NCBI GenBank assembly: GCA_036346395.1
Contig: CM070601.1
Coordinates: 17,109,763-17,173,762, forward strand
Reading direction: 5' to 3'
Length of the DNA: 64,000 bases
Source of the DNA: Hsuehochloa calcarea
Taxonomy: Eukaryota; Streptophyta; Magnoliopsida; Poales; Poaceae
The number at the start of each line of letters is the position of its first letter. Position 1 is the first letter of the stretch. The notes below the pieces were generated by a model that ran no database searches, was not told the DNA's origin, and saw only the letters and a program-made list of their open reading frames with translations. Position numbers and translations under genes: made by a program. Shown here in pieces: positions 22,911 through 34,549 of the stretch.

Positions 22911-24911
22911 CCTTTATTAATAAGAGTCTGCTAGGGTTTGCTCTCTAACTCATCCCTCCCCATCGTCCTTACTCTCACCCGTTCCCCTCCCCACCCGAGT
23001 GCCCCCGACCTCGACGCCGCCGCCCGAAGCCTCCTCCCCGACGACCACCCCTAAGTCTTGCCTTCTCCCCAACGTCGCCCTTCTTCCTGTCACTACCGGT
23101 TGTGACACCACGGTTCACTACACAAGACACTCTTATCATAAAAGTCTTGTGCAGTGTCATCGTCGTGACACAACTACGGAGACACCGCCGCCGCTGTCGA
23201 ATCAATCTACCCCCACACACAAATCCACCTCCTCGCCGCCAGATCTGCCTTCCCCTCTTCGACCTCTCCACCAACCTCCCCCGGCTACCTCTCCATTCTA
23301 TGTTGCTTCAGTTTTTGGGTTTGAGTTTGACTTGTTTACTGATGTGGTTGTTGTTGCTCATGCATACATGCAGGAGATGGATGTGGTGGCTACTGCTGGT
23401 GGTCGATTTGTCGGTTGCACTGGGGTAACTACTCCCCTTTACTCTCTATATATCCCTTTCCCTCCTCTTGCTCTGTGATGTGGGCTATGGTGGGTGTTCT
23501 GAGATGGTTGGATGATATGGGTGGGTTCTCTATAAAGCCTCCCAAGCAGTGGCTGTTTGTATCTTTAAAACCGGCTTCATATATATATATATATATATAT
23601 AGAGCCTCCCAAGCAGTTCTGTGGTTGAGAATATCTGCACGAAATGCATCTCATGCTGCAGGCCTGCAGCTAGCTTGTCGAACATAATTAAGCTTTTTTA
23701 CAATCGCACAACAAGCTAGCTCTTCCAGAGTATGAACATGCATCTTTATTTGACTTCAGTGGACAAATGACTTGCATTACAAGTACCGGCCGACATCTAG
23801 ACAAGCATCATATCGGCAGCGGTGGATCGACCGAAAATATAGGTGTAACTTCACGGCTAGGTTTGGGATTGCCGTGGCTTTTTAGAAGCACTTTTAACGA
23901 GCAGCTCATTGTAATTCGTGATACATTAACTAATCGTAAACGGGAGATTTTTCAATAGACATGACAAATGTGCTCTGTAACTACTACCATGCATGTTGAT
24001 CTAACATATATACTGCTGGTGCCTTGCCTAAGATAAAGAAGAACACACGCTAAAAGTGAATATGACCAACTGTTTAGAGATATTATCTTCTAGCTTAGCA
24101 AATGGAACATGCATGAACCGGAAAGAAAATGGAACATGAACACAGATAGATAGCTAATCACTGAAAGGACAACCGAGCTGGCCCAAGTGTCAAATTGTTG
24201 CAAAGCTATTTATTAATGAGCTGGTGCAGCTTATATTTCAATCGGTTTGGCACTTGACAAGAGGTTGTTTTATGGGAGTTTTTGGTTTAATTGGTTTCTT
24301 TTTAAAACAAAATAGCAAATGTAGACATAAGACTAAGAGCGCGGCAGGTGGCTTTTCCGGTCTGGGAAGGTGGTTTCCGCGAAATGGGAGCGCGGTAGGT
24401 GCCTACCGCGGTGTTATTTTTTACAATTTTCTACGAACGAATGCTACTTTTTACTATTGCAAATTAAAAACGTGACAATACAGCCAAAAACTCGTTTTCA
24501 CAGTTGCCGGTTGGTTGGGTTAACGCGTTTGGCGCGTCACATGAACAGCCTGAGCCTTTTCTTGTGATGAAAAGGCCAGTCTGTGAAAGCTGAAAACGAT
24601 GCCAAAGTCCATGACATGCCCACTTTCTCTATGTTTTCGATCCGGCAGACCGTAATTCTCCGACTCTCGTACATACTGGGACGGGACCACGCTGTTCGTG
24701 TATCTCATCTTAGCAGTTCAGCATATGAGCGAAGAAGCCCATGCACATGGAGTTTTCATTGTTTACCTGCAACAATACTCGGTCATATGTCCATTCGGAC
24801 TTCGGAGACATCCTATCCGACAAAGCAATTACAACTTGGTTTATGTCACCGTGTCCTTAACTCCTTATCTCCAACAAACAAGAGACAAAAGATAGAACAG
24901 AGAGACAAAAG
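22911..24911. other. No intact gene; leader-like GC-rich part then AT-rich sequence
   Basis: 22930-23300 is C-rich with CCG-triplet runs like a grass 5' UTR or first exon, but open frames have no recognisable domain. The direct repeat AGCCTCCCAAGCAGT occurs at 23536 and 23603, with an (AT)n run at 23580-23600 between them. 24340-24410 holds GC-rich motifs including the inverted repeat GCGGTAGG-TG-CCTACCGC. The rest shows nothing recognisable. Confidence 0.5.
23099..23174. repeat. Imperfect 30-bp hairpin
   Basis: The left arm (23099-23128, GTTGTGACACCACGG...CACAAGAC) and right arm (23144-23174, GTCTTGTGCAGTG...GACACAAC) pair with a few mismatches around a 15-base loop. The outer 6 and inner 8 pairs are perfect. 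Confidence 0.8.
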
Positions 24912-25023
24912 TGTTAGAGATATAATTAGAGATATGATTTGATTTGGTTTCCTTATCTGTAACATGCATTGTATATATATACTGACTAATTGGCCCCTGA
25001 TAATACAAGTTGCTATTCCAACA
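24912..25023 (+). repeat. 5' LTR of the complete copia element
   Basis: Starts TGTTAGAGATATAATTAG and ends GCTATTCCAACA. It contains GTATATATATAC, a TATA-like run. Confidence 0.95.
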
Positions 25024-28000
25024 TGGTATCGAGCATTAGGGTTACCTCTAGTCATTGCCGCGCTTTCCTCACGCTCGTGCAACCTTCGTCGCCGCTTGCT
25101 TAAGATCATCATCTCGCCTCGCCGCCGCCTCGTCATCTTCTTTGCCCACCACCACCGCCGTCGCCTCGGGAGCCGACGTCACCTCGACGCCAGCCGCTTA
25201 CCATGGCCTTCGGATCCGCCATGTCGCGAATGGCCGCGCCGCCGCCTCTACTGCCCGCCTCGGAAGCCGTGAGCCGCTCCACCACCGCTGTGCTTCGCAG
25301 CGCCGCTCGGTGAAGCCGCCGCCGGCGCCGCCTCGGTGAAGCTGCCGCCGTCTTGAAGCCATTGTTGTCGAAGACCTTCGCCGCCGCCACCGGCCTCGCG
25401 CGCCCATGCGCCGCCGCCAGTTCGTGGGTGGCCGCCGCCGCGCAAGGCTGCGGCGTCGCCTCGCTCGTGCTTCGGTGCCGTGCCGCCGCGTCGCCGTCGC
25501 CGCCGCAGCGCGCACCGCCGCCACCGATCGTGGGTGGCGCCCGCAGCTCGCGGCTGCGGCGTCGCCTCATTCGCTCGCCGCCGCGCCGCAGCGCTCCGCC
25601 CGCCCATCGCATCGGCCGCCGATTTAACGGAAACCCTACCTGTGTTTCCCCCGATTCGTTCGGAAGTGGGCCGGGTAAGAGCCGGCCCGTTCGGCTCCTT
25701 TTAAAGGAGCCGAGAAAAAAATCAAAAAAAAAAAAAAAAAAAACGCGTCGGTCTAATCGCGCGCCGTCGGCGCCGCCTATTAGACTACGTTACCTTGGTC
25801 GCCGCGCGCCCGTCGGCCGCTACCAATGGGTACCGAGATACGTGCGGAGGAGACTCATCCGAGTGGTGCTTGGTGCGATGCCACTCCCCTCCATGCTCGC
25901 CGTCCGTACACCTGCTACATCGACTACTTCACGCTTCAGTACACTGCCTCCTCGAGCGGCTGCCACAGGTGGTGGTGGCCGCCCTCCATCTGGCGGTGGT
26001 CATCCTCGCCGCTCCTCTCGCGACAAGATCGGCCACATTAAGTCCCGGTGCTACAAGAAACAATGGCATATTTCACGCCGTTCTTCTCCTAGCACTGCAC
26101 CGCAGATTCTACATCGGCGTGCGCGATCGACTACTTCGCGTTTTCTCTCCTTTGGCGGAGATAGTCGGACTTGACGATCGCTGCCGCTTGTGTTCTTCTC
26201 GGCGTGTTCTGCAGTTCTGCGGATCGACTCTTTGGGCACCGAAAACCACCTCCTACACGCATGGTACCTCCCGTGGATCCTTGATTCCGAGCATCCTTCC
26301 ACATGACTTCCGATTCTTCCACTCTATCTTTTGTTACACCTCTTGATTCCCTGTCGCTGTACTTACTGGCGATGGTACCTCTCTTCTCGTCTCAGTCGAG
26401 GACCTCTTAGCAACTCATCTTTTCATGTTCCTTCATTGCTCATGTTCCTCGCCTAACCATGCGACTTCTTCTCTGCCGGGACAGATTCTCGACCTTGGTT
26501 ATCGGGTCATTCTCGACTCGACTCTTGTTGTGTTCGGGACCGCCACACAGAGCTCGGTTGGTTCGGCCCTCGGCGCCTTGACTCACAGCGTCTCGGGAGC
26601 TTGACTAGCTTCACCTTCCTTCCATTGCCCCGTAGCCGCCCTGATCTCTGCTTGGCTACGCCGTCTCCGGTTCTTTCCAAAGATGGCATCATCGTCTTGG
26701 TCATCATGTGGATCTCGCCTCATCATCCTTAGTTCGTCGTGGTCTTCGGGATCTGCCTCGGTGACGTCTCTTTAGATTGTCGGTATGTAAGTTAGGCAAG
26801 CAGATTCACTTCCTTATCCTCATAGTGAGTCGGTGTCTCAAATCCTTTTGATCTTGTTCATTCGATGTTTGGGGTCCGCTCCTTCGTTTGAAAGGGGTCA
26901 TCGATACTATATCATATTTATAGATGATTTCTCTCGCCACACTTGGATATATTTCATGTCTTCTCGTAGTGAGGTCTTGTCCATCTATAAACAGTTTGCC
27001 ACCATGGTTCGCATACGCTCTCCACTCCTATTCGTGTTTTTCGTGGCGACTCTGTTTGGCGAGTACCTCTCTCATCACCTCGCAGCTTCCTTCTTTGAAA
27101 GGTGGCACTCTCGCTCAGTTCTCTTGTCCTGGTGCTCATGCTCAGAATGGTGTTGCTGAGCGCAAGCATCGTCACCTTCTTGAATCAGCTCGTGCCCTGA
27201 TGATTGCCGCCTCTATTCCACCTCACTTTTGGGCGGAGGCTGTTTCCACTGCCACCTATCTCGTCAACATCCACCCTTCTTACGCTCTTGAGCGCAATCC
27301 CTATTGAGCGTCTCGTGGTCTCCTCCGACTACTCGCCTTCGTGCATTTGGTTGCGTTTGCTACGTTCTCCTTGCCCTCGAGAACGCACTAAACCGACCGC
27401 TCACCGTTGAGTGTGTCTTTACGGGATCTGATCACGAGCACAAGGGCTATCGGTGCTGGGATCCTGTTGGTCGACGGATGCGGATTTCTCGGGACGTCAC
27501 TTTCGATGAGTCTCGTCCCTTCTACCCACGTCCTGTCTCTCCTTCGACTTCCTCTGTGGAGTCTCTGTCTTTTTTGACTTTTCCAGATACACCTATCTCT
27601 GTCTTGCCCTTGTCCACCCAGTCTACACATATTTCTCATGTGGCCTCTCCGCCATTGTCGCCGCCTGCTTCGTCTCCTGCGGCTCCTCAGGCTCCCCCCA
27701 CTACACTCGTCTACACTCGTCGACCTCGTATTGAGGATCTTCCAGATGAGCCCACTTCTCCTGATGTTTCATCTTCCTCTGATGCTTCATCTTCCCTTGA
27801 TGGGCCGTCTTCTCCTCGCTACGCTCTCCGTGATCGCCAGTCGATTCGGCCCCCTGCCCGTTTTGCCTTTGCTGGTGCAGCTACTTGTGAGCCTGCCTCC
27901 TACCGGGATGCTGTTACTCATCCTGAGTGGCAGCATGCCATGGCCGAGGAGATTGCTGCCCTCGAGCGTACTGGTACTTGGGATCTTGTTCCTTTTCCAT

Positions 28001-29408
28001 CTCACTCTCGTCCCATCACATGTAAGTGGGTCTATAAGATTAAGACTCGCTCTGATGGCTCTCTTGAGCGCTATAAGGCGCGTCTTGTTGCTCGTGGCTT
28101 CCAGCAGGAGCATGGTCGTGACTACGATGAGACTTTTGCTCCTGTGGCCCACATGACCACTGTCCGCACTCTTCTTTCGGTGGCATCTGTTCGCCACTGG
28201 TCTGTTTCTCAGCTTGATGTCAAGAATGCCTTTCTTAATGGCGAGTTGCGTGAGGAGGTCTACATGCATCCGCCACCTGGGTATTCTGTTCCTGAGGGCA
28301 TGGTCTGTCGCCTTCGTCGCTCTCTCTATGGCCTTAAGCAAGCCCCTCGTGCCTGGTTTGAGCGCTTCTCCTCTGTGGTCACTGCTGCTGGCTTTTCAGC
28401 AAGTGATCATGATCCTGCGCTCTTTGTCCACACTTCGTCTCGTGGTCGGACTCTTCTTCTTACATGCGTTGATGATATGATCATTCACGGAGATAACTCG
28501 AGTACATTGCCTTTGTCAAGGCTCGTCTTAGTGGCGAGTTCCTTATGTCGGATCTTGGTCCTCTTCGTTACTTCCTTGGGATTGAGGTTACTTCCACTCG
28601 GATGGTTTCTTTATGTCTCAAGAGAAGTATATCCAGATCTTCTTGATCGCGCCTCCTCATCGATCGGCGTCTTGTTGAGACTCCTATGGAGCTCAATGTT
28701 CACCTCCGACCCTCGATGGTGAGCCTCTTTACGATCCGACTCGCTATCGTCATCTTGTTGGGAGTCTTGTCTACCTTGTTTGTTACTCGTCCGGATATCA
28801 CTTATCCGGTTCACATTACGAGTCGGTTTGTTTCTGCTCCCACTCAGTCCACTCTGACCACCTTCTTGAGTTCTGCGATACCTTCGTGGGACTATCTCTC
28901 GCCGTCTCTTCTTTCCACGCTCCACTTCGTTCTGACTTGAGCTTATTCGGATGCTACTTGGGCGTGATCCTCCGATCGCGGTCTATCTCTCCTTCTTGTG
29001 TTTTTCTTGGTGGTTCGCTTATTGCACGGAAGACGCGAAGAAAGCATCGCAGTGTCCCGCTCGAGTCAGAGGTGAGTTGCGAGCTATGGCTCTCTTGATG
29101 ACAGAGATTACTTGGCTACGGTGGTTACTTGAGGATTTTGGTGTTTCACATTACACCGACTCCTCTCTTGTCGACAATGATCAGTGCTATCGGTGTGCAG
29201 TGACCTCGTGAAGCATGAGCTCACCAAGCATATTGGTGTTGATGCTTCCTTCATGAGGTCTTGTGTGCATGATCAGGTGATTGCTCTTCAGTATGTGCCT
29301 TCAGAGCTTCAGATAGCGGATTTCTTCACGAAGGCCTGCACTGAGCACAAGACGGCTTCTACCTCTCCAAACTCAGTGTTGTTGATCCACCATGAGTTTG
29401 AGGGGGGG
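25024..29408 (+). pseudogene. Copia gag-pol of the complete element, broken
   Basis: The first 700 bases are extremely GC-rich with CGCCGCC repeats and give no clear gag. A zinc-knuckle trace (DKIGHIKSRCYKK) lies near 26023-26063. The pre-integrase WHHRLGH block is near 26680, and the integrase core at 26860-27310 ends in APHAQNGVAERKHR-like coding. A long frame at 27304-28500 holds a Pro/Ser linker and reverse transcriptase, with CVDD where YVDD is usual. A one-base loss near 28500 shifts the frame in RT; RNase H follows at about 28900-29370 with further shifts. The encoded proteins are unlikely to work, although the LTRs are nearly identical, so recent movement would need enzymes from another copy. 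Confidence 0.85.
25691..25743 (+). repeat. Inverted repeat followed by poly-A inside the copia element
   Basis: TCGGCTCCTTT-T-AAAGGAGCCGA (11-bp arms) is followed immediately by GAAAAAAATC and then a run of about 20 As. A poly-A tract here is not part of the usual copia gag region. Confidence 0.75.
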
Positions 29409-29520
29409 TGTTAGAGATATAATTAGAGATATGATTTGATTTGGTTTCCTTATCTGTAACATGCATTGTATATATATACTGGCTAATTGGCCCCTGATAA
29501 TACAAGTTGCTATTCCAACA
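29409..29520 (+). repeat. 3' LTR of the complete copia element
   Basis: Same 112 bases as the 5' LTR except one A-to-G difference, followed by the target-site copy AAAAG. Confidence 0.95.
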
Positions 29521-29894
29521 AAAAGCACACGGGCAAATTGCCGCAATCAAATTCGAGTCTCCTGTTAGTGCTACGGCCCATCAATCAGGCCCAATGGAGC
29601 AAGCGACAAAACCAAAACCAAATGCATTAAGTTTCCTCCCATCTAATTGAATCGGTAAAAAAAAAGAATCAGTAACAAAGATAGTTGAATCACCCAAGGT
29701 TCTATATACAGGCGGGCATCAAGCACGTGAAGCTATTTGAAACTCAGAAAATAGTCTATCGTGGCACGCTCAAACATCATCTCATCATCAAACTCAACAC
29801 GCATTTGAGGGCATACCAAAGGATCTTGAAGACCACTACGCATCAACAACTGCTGCAAGCTCACAACAAATACTGCAGAAAAAAAAGAATGTAT

Positions 29895-32649
29895 CTAAGC
29901 CTTGGTATCTCCTTTAGGTAGGCCAAGAAGAGACGGTCGGTAAAGAGACTGGCGCTGTGCCATCTCAATCCTCTCCCGTGGATCAGACATTGATTCATCT
30001 CGTATTGCTTGCAGAATGGAATCAGTAGCAAGCTCCCTGCATGTAAAAAAAAAGGAGTCAGACTAAGGCAGCTGACAAGGCAATAGAGCTGTACTACAAA
30101 TATGCAGCGGCAACAGCAATAACAATAATCCAAGAGCATTCCAACCTCTTGATTAAAATTTTATAAAGTGTTTTGAGTATTGGGCACAGCTCGACAGGAG
30201 CAACGGGCTTCCTGGATTCTGGATGCGTCACACTAAAGCTACCCTGACTCAGGAGTTCATAAAATGCATTGACAGCGGAGACACCCTGAAAGTAAATCAA
30301 GAGAAGCTTATCATATATCTCATACCAAAAACCCATCCAGATTCCAGATAGTCAAGAAAATTGTACGTTACTAAAATGATAGCACTAACCTGGATAGTCC
30401 CTTTGCCTTTGATGCTGTCCCCCATTTCCAGAGTCAGTTCCCCCTTAGCTAACTTCTGGCCATACCATGCATTACGACCTTTCAGCAGTGTGACATAAGT
30501 ATCGGCTAATAATGGTCCAGCAAGTTTCTCAGGGTCTTCTGCTAGGAGGTGAGTGATGTATATCATTTCAGACGTGCAAAGTGAAAAGTAAACTGATTTG
30601 CTGGTTGCACTCTCATTGGTTAGTGCCGCCACCATACCTACAAGAAAATAAGATGTTCAGCAACGCGATTGAAGTATTAGGCTCCCGTATGGTAATGTAC
30701 AAGGTGATAAAGAATATGTACGCATAGGGAAAACCTCATTATCACTTGGGTCTCATATTTTGCTATGTATTGAATTTACTCTTTCTTATCTATGACATGG
30801 GAGCTGTGCATACTATATCAGAATTAAGGTGCTTCCCTGGTCAGTCTGACGAAATGTCAAAGCAGCATTGCATTTGGCAGCAAACAGTGTGTGATAGAGA
30901 TAATATCAATGCAAGGTACGGCGAATGCAAAATTGCAAATAACATACTCCATGCTATAGGACAGAAATTATTCCAACATAAGACGCCAAAATAGAAAAAA
31001 TTCTGGTTTAACTGTTAAAACTGGCCATAGTTTTGTTCCAAGTATCTTATTCTCATGTGAACTGCAATAAGGAGAGTCCAACTGATGGTTTCATTGTCCC
31101 AACAAAAAAATTTCAACACAATCTGAACATAATAAGACTGTTAAGAGCACGTGAAACTTACCAGCACCAATGGCATATATGTTCTTTAAGCCGCCCATGA
31201 CTTCATGAGTAATGAGATCACTATTATCCCATACAATAAAATGAGGCTGCCTCAAAAATTTAGCAAGAGGTTTCCTCCACTTGTCAGCTCCACATATACG
31301 AGCATTTGCATACTCTTTGTTATAAATCTCAGAAGCAATGTTAGGGCCTCCAAGGTATAGAATATTCTCCAATGGAATTCCAGCTGAAATAAAACCCATG
31401 ACCCATGATCACCATACCACAAGAAAAAGGCAACGAGTACAACATACAAAAACAAAATACATAACAGTATACGATAAATTGGGATGAAGAGCAGAGCAAG
31501 AGGATGACAATTTCAGTTCAGTAAAATAAAAGCCAAGGAGCAAATCAGAAACTTGTGATGTGTAGAAATGGGAAACCAGAACATGCACTACTCAGTACAA
31601 ATTCAGATAAGAGATATACATGGGGGTACCAGGCACCAGCTAAAGGGATTGAAGAGAAACAATAACACATGGACATTTATGGTGGACCATTTATTAAGGG
31701 CTTATGGCATTAACTAGCTCTCCGAATATTCAACAGCGGACATAGAGAATGTGCAACATAATCATGCAATAAATATGAAGAACACTAGGTACAGATCAAG
31801 ATTTGCCTGCAAACATCATCAAGAACATTCCCGAGAGCTGTACCTTGATTCAGTTCAGCAGTAGGTAAGCCTACTTCCACAAACATTGCCGGTACGAGAT
31901 CAAATAAACTAGTAACTCAACCATCAACTTGATGTAATCGAAAGAAAGGATTAATCAGATAGGATAACCAAAAGATCAGCAAAGAACTCACTTGCATTGC
32001 TGATCATCTGCGTGGGGGTAATGATCCGGGGCACAGGGTTGAGAGACGCCTCGATCCCCTTTGCCAACGAGATGATAGCCGGCGGGCTGATCCTCTCCTT
32101 CCAATACCTTCCGATCTCCCCGAACACCTCCCTGGTCTCCGTGGACGGCAGCCCGTTGATGACTATGTCGGCGTCCCAGACCGCCTCCTGCAGGTTGGTG
32201 ACGACCTTGAGCGGGCAGAGCGGCGTGTCGATCATGTTGAGGCAGAACCCGTCGCGGAGTATCTCGTCGGCGTAGAGCCTGCGGTCGCCGAGCCGCGCCT
32301 CGACGTACTTGAGATAGGCGCACCGGCGGATGAGCCTGCGCAGCACGTCCTCCCGAGAGTTGATGACCTCGAAGAGGTGCTCGGCGGTGGCGCGGTCCAC
32401 GGCGCGGCCGGGGCGGCGCCAGACCCGCACCTGCGCCTTGTCGCGGTAGTGGCGGCCGTATGCGTCCTGCAGCAGCGCGCAAAAGACGCTCCCCCACGCC
32501 CCCGCGCCCACGCCGACGATCTTGAGCAGGTCGCCCTCCGCCTTCCCCAGCAGCCGCCGCAGCTCGTCCAGCTTCTCCTCTGCGGCGCCGCCCCCGCCCC
32601 CGCCGTTCGCCGCGTGCACCCCTCCTCCGTTCGCGTAGCTCCCCACCAT
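29895..32649 (-). CDS. Glycerol-3-phosphate dehydrogenase [NAD+], cytosolic plant type, five exons
   Basis: Interconverts dihydroxyacetone phosphate + NADH and glycerol-3-phosphate + NAD+, supplying glycerol backbones and helping to balance cytosolic NADH. Exons: 31992-32649, 31162-31383, 30390-30637, 30146-30285 and 29895-30036. They total 1410 nt, 469 codons plus TAG. All junctions are GT-AG and their phases agree. The N-terminal 25 residues are Gly/Ala-rich without a clear transit peptide. The Rossmann motif is VGVGAGAWGS (residues about 46-54). Lys-197 (SLAKGIE) and Lys-286 (GGLKNIYAIGAG) match the conserved active-site lysines. The C-terminal helical domain spans exons 2-5. Length fits plant GPDHC proteins (about 460). 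The recently inserted copia element ends about 370 bases beyond its stop codon. No defects seen. Confidence 0.95.
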
Positions 32650-33545
32650 CGCCGGCCGCCGCTAGCTCCGCGTCACTCGCTACTTGCTGCCACGCGCGAG
32701 GAGATCAGTAGATCGAAGGCCGCAGGCTCGCAAGCTAGCTAAGCAAGAAGCGGGAGGTTTTAGTTGGGGAGATTGAGGTGGTGGTGAGATCGAGGTGGAA
32801 ACGAAATGCGGGTGGATTTGTGGGGTTAGGCGGCCAAAAATACAGCGACCGAATCCCAGCGCGGACTCGCTGTCGGTCGGTCGGTCGGCATGGCCAAGGC
32901 TCGCGCCAGCCGCCCGTTTGAATTCCTCGCGCCGAGGGAGGGTTGGTGGCGGCGCGGCGCGCGTCAGGGTCTCTCAACTCTCAGCTACTACCCTGGGGCA
33001 GAATTCGAGTTGACTCATGTGGGGCTTCGTGCTCGCGCAGGGGAACGAGGGGGTGGCGGGTCAAAAAAGGTTGGATTTTGGGGGTGGCGGCGCGGCGCGT
33101 CCGAAAGGGATGGACATCACACGGCGGAAGATGGTGACGGCCTGATGCGCAGGACGCGGTCGTACTTGGGGAACTCTCCCATGTGCGTCCAGATTTGCTA
33201 CGGAGGCGGCTGGAGTGGCAGGCGCCGCGGCGCCTGTGAGAAGGCCCGGCCTCTTACCTTTTGCTGCCAAGGTGACCTCCGTTTTTTGTTTTTTTTGCGA
33301 GGGAGGCGACCTCCTCCAGTTTTTAGCGTTAAATGGCCCCGGTTTAGCGTGTCATACACGTACACTTGTACGTTGGATTGGAGATGCTCCGTTCACATCG
33401 GATTACGATGTGTCGTAAGGGCAGGTAGATGCTCTAGTCACATGCGGACGATTGTACGCTCTGTTCACATTGGATTACGATGTGTCATAAGGGCGGTCCA
33501 CCCCTTCCAACAACCAACAAACACCGCAAGAAGGTGTCCGAGCCT
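32650..33545. other. GPDH upstream region, no second gene
   Basis: GC-rich leader and promoter candidate for the minus-strand GPDH gene. A short (GGTC)n run lies near 32872-32888. No confident TATA box. At 33391 and 33463 the block GTTCACATYGGATTACGATG recurs, a 72-bp tandem duplication. The plus-strand open frame through here has no recognisable domain. Confidence 0.5.
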
Positions 33546-34300
33546 CCGACGCGACCGAGTCTTCTGGAGGTACCAACTACATCTTCAAAATGGTCTAGGA
33601 GGGCATGCAAATGCCACTAAGAAAGTCTACGAGGGCCAAGAGCCGGAAACACGATGAGAGTCCTCGGAAGGTACCAAGTACGTTTTCAAAAAAACCCCGA
33701 AGGGCGTGCGAAGGCCATCAAGAAGACCCCTGAGGGAAGAGCTGGAGGTGTGACTAGGGGCCCCCCGGAGGGTACCGAGTATGTCTTCGTGAAGACCCGG
33801 AGGGCGCACGAAGGCCACTGAAAGACCCCCCGAGGGCCACAGGTAGAAGGCATGCTTCTTCCTCCTCTCCCTCGAAGGATACCGTGTGTACCTTCGGGAG
33901 AAGTGAACGGTGCGGAAAGATTGCTGAACACCACATATCCAGGAACGAGGAGGCCCCCGGGATCCTTGCCTAGGGCCACCCTGTGAGCACTGAAGGGTGT
34001 CCAAGGTGCTTCAGCCCGGGGGCATCCTGCACGGTGTGAAGGGAGAGGAGTACTAGTGGACCACGCGTACCGACCAGATAGATCAGGACCAAGAGGGTCC
34101 ACCATTGACTGAAGACTACGTGTAGGGGAAGGAAAAGCCCCTGCGGCCCCTGCTGGCGTATGGTCCTTTTAGGGATAGAATTGTAATTTCATGTACCCTA
34201 GTCGGAAGGCTATAAATAGCCATCTATAGAGCATTTTTTTCAAAGCAATCAATACACACTAAACTCTCTTGGCACTAGTCCCCTCTTTCGAGGATCCCTC
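33546..34300 (+). mobile_element. LTR remnant with about 110-bp internal repeats
   Basis: Three diverged head-to-tail units start near 33560, 33660 and 33770, each with GGTACCRASTA then TTC...AAG...GAGGGCR...GCCA. Downstream are TATA box CTATAAATAG (34210-34219), a T-rich leader and AAGCAATCAATA. The block GTGTAGGGGAAGGAAAAGCC near 34120 matches GTAGGGGGAGGAAAAGTCCC near 61545, so this and 61360-61790 are LTR pieces of one family. Ends and internal coding are missing. Confidence 0.65.
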
Positions 34301-34311
34301 AGTCCTCCCTA

Positions 34312-34520
34312 GGGATGGCAATTGTGCCCGATTACCCGCGTGCCCGCGAGTAAATACCCTAACAGAGACAGGTATGAGTATCTTTCTTTGCCCACGGGTA
34401 TAAAAACAGGCACAATAACTTACCCATCGGGTAAACGGGCGCAGGCATAGGTAAACTCCACCCGTGCCCGCTTCACCTGTTTACCTATCATATACACTAA
34501 TAGGTGGGACCGTAGACACC
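34312..34520. mobile_element. Possible hAT-type transposon end
   Basis: Starts near AGGGATGGCAAT and contains repeated GGGTAAACGGGC / GCCCGCGAGTAAA-like motifs in both orientations, the pattern of sub-terminal repeats in some plant hAT elements. No second end or target duplication identified. Confidence 0.35.
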
Positions 34521-34549
34521 CTCACTTAATAAAAGACTGAAACTCTAGA

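Larger units (their letters stand above)
24912..29520 (+). mobile_element. Complete Ty1/copia element with 112-bp LTRs
   Basis: A 4609-bp element bounded by LTRs at 24912-25023 and 29409-29520 that differ at one base (GACTAAT versus GGCTAAT). The 5-bp target-site duplication AAAAG is perfect (24907-24911 and 29521-29525). The 5' LTR is followed by TGGTATCGAGC, close to the initiator-Met tRNA primer site, and the 3' LTR is preceded by a G-rich purine tract (GAGGGGGGG). LTRs of about 110 bp are unusually short for plant copia. The near-identity points to recent insertion. Confidence 0.95.

Noticed and set aside
22975..23478. Pro/Thr-rich 159-residue plus-strand protein
   Set aside because: Leader-like C-rich composition, includes the hairpin, no similarity that I can recognise.
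25133..25760. Several long overlapping frames on both strands
   Set aside because: They arise from CGCCGCC repeats lacking stop codons in all frames; no protein family pattern.
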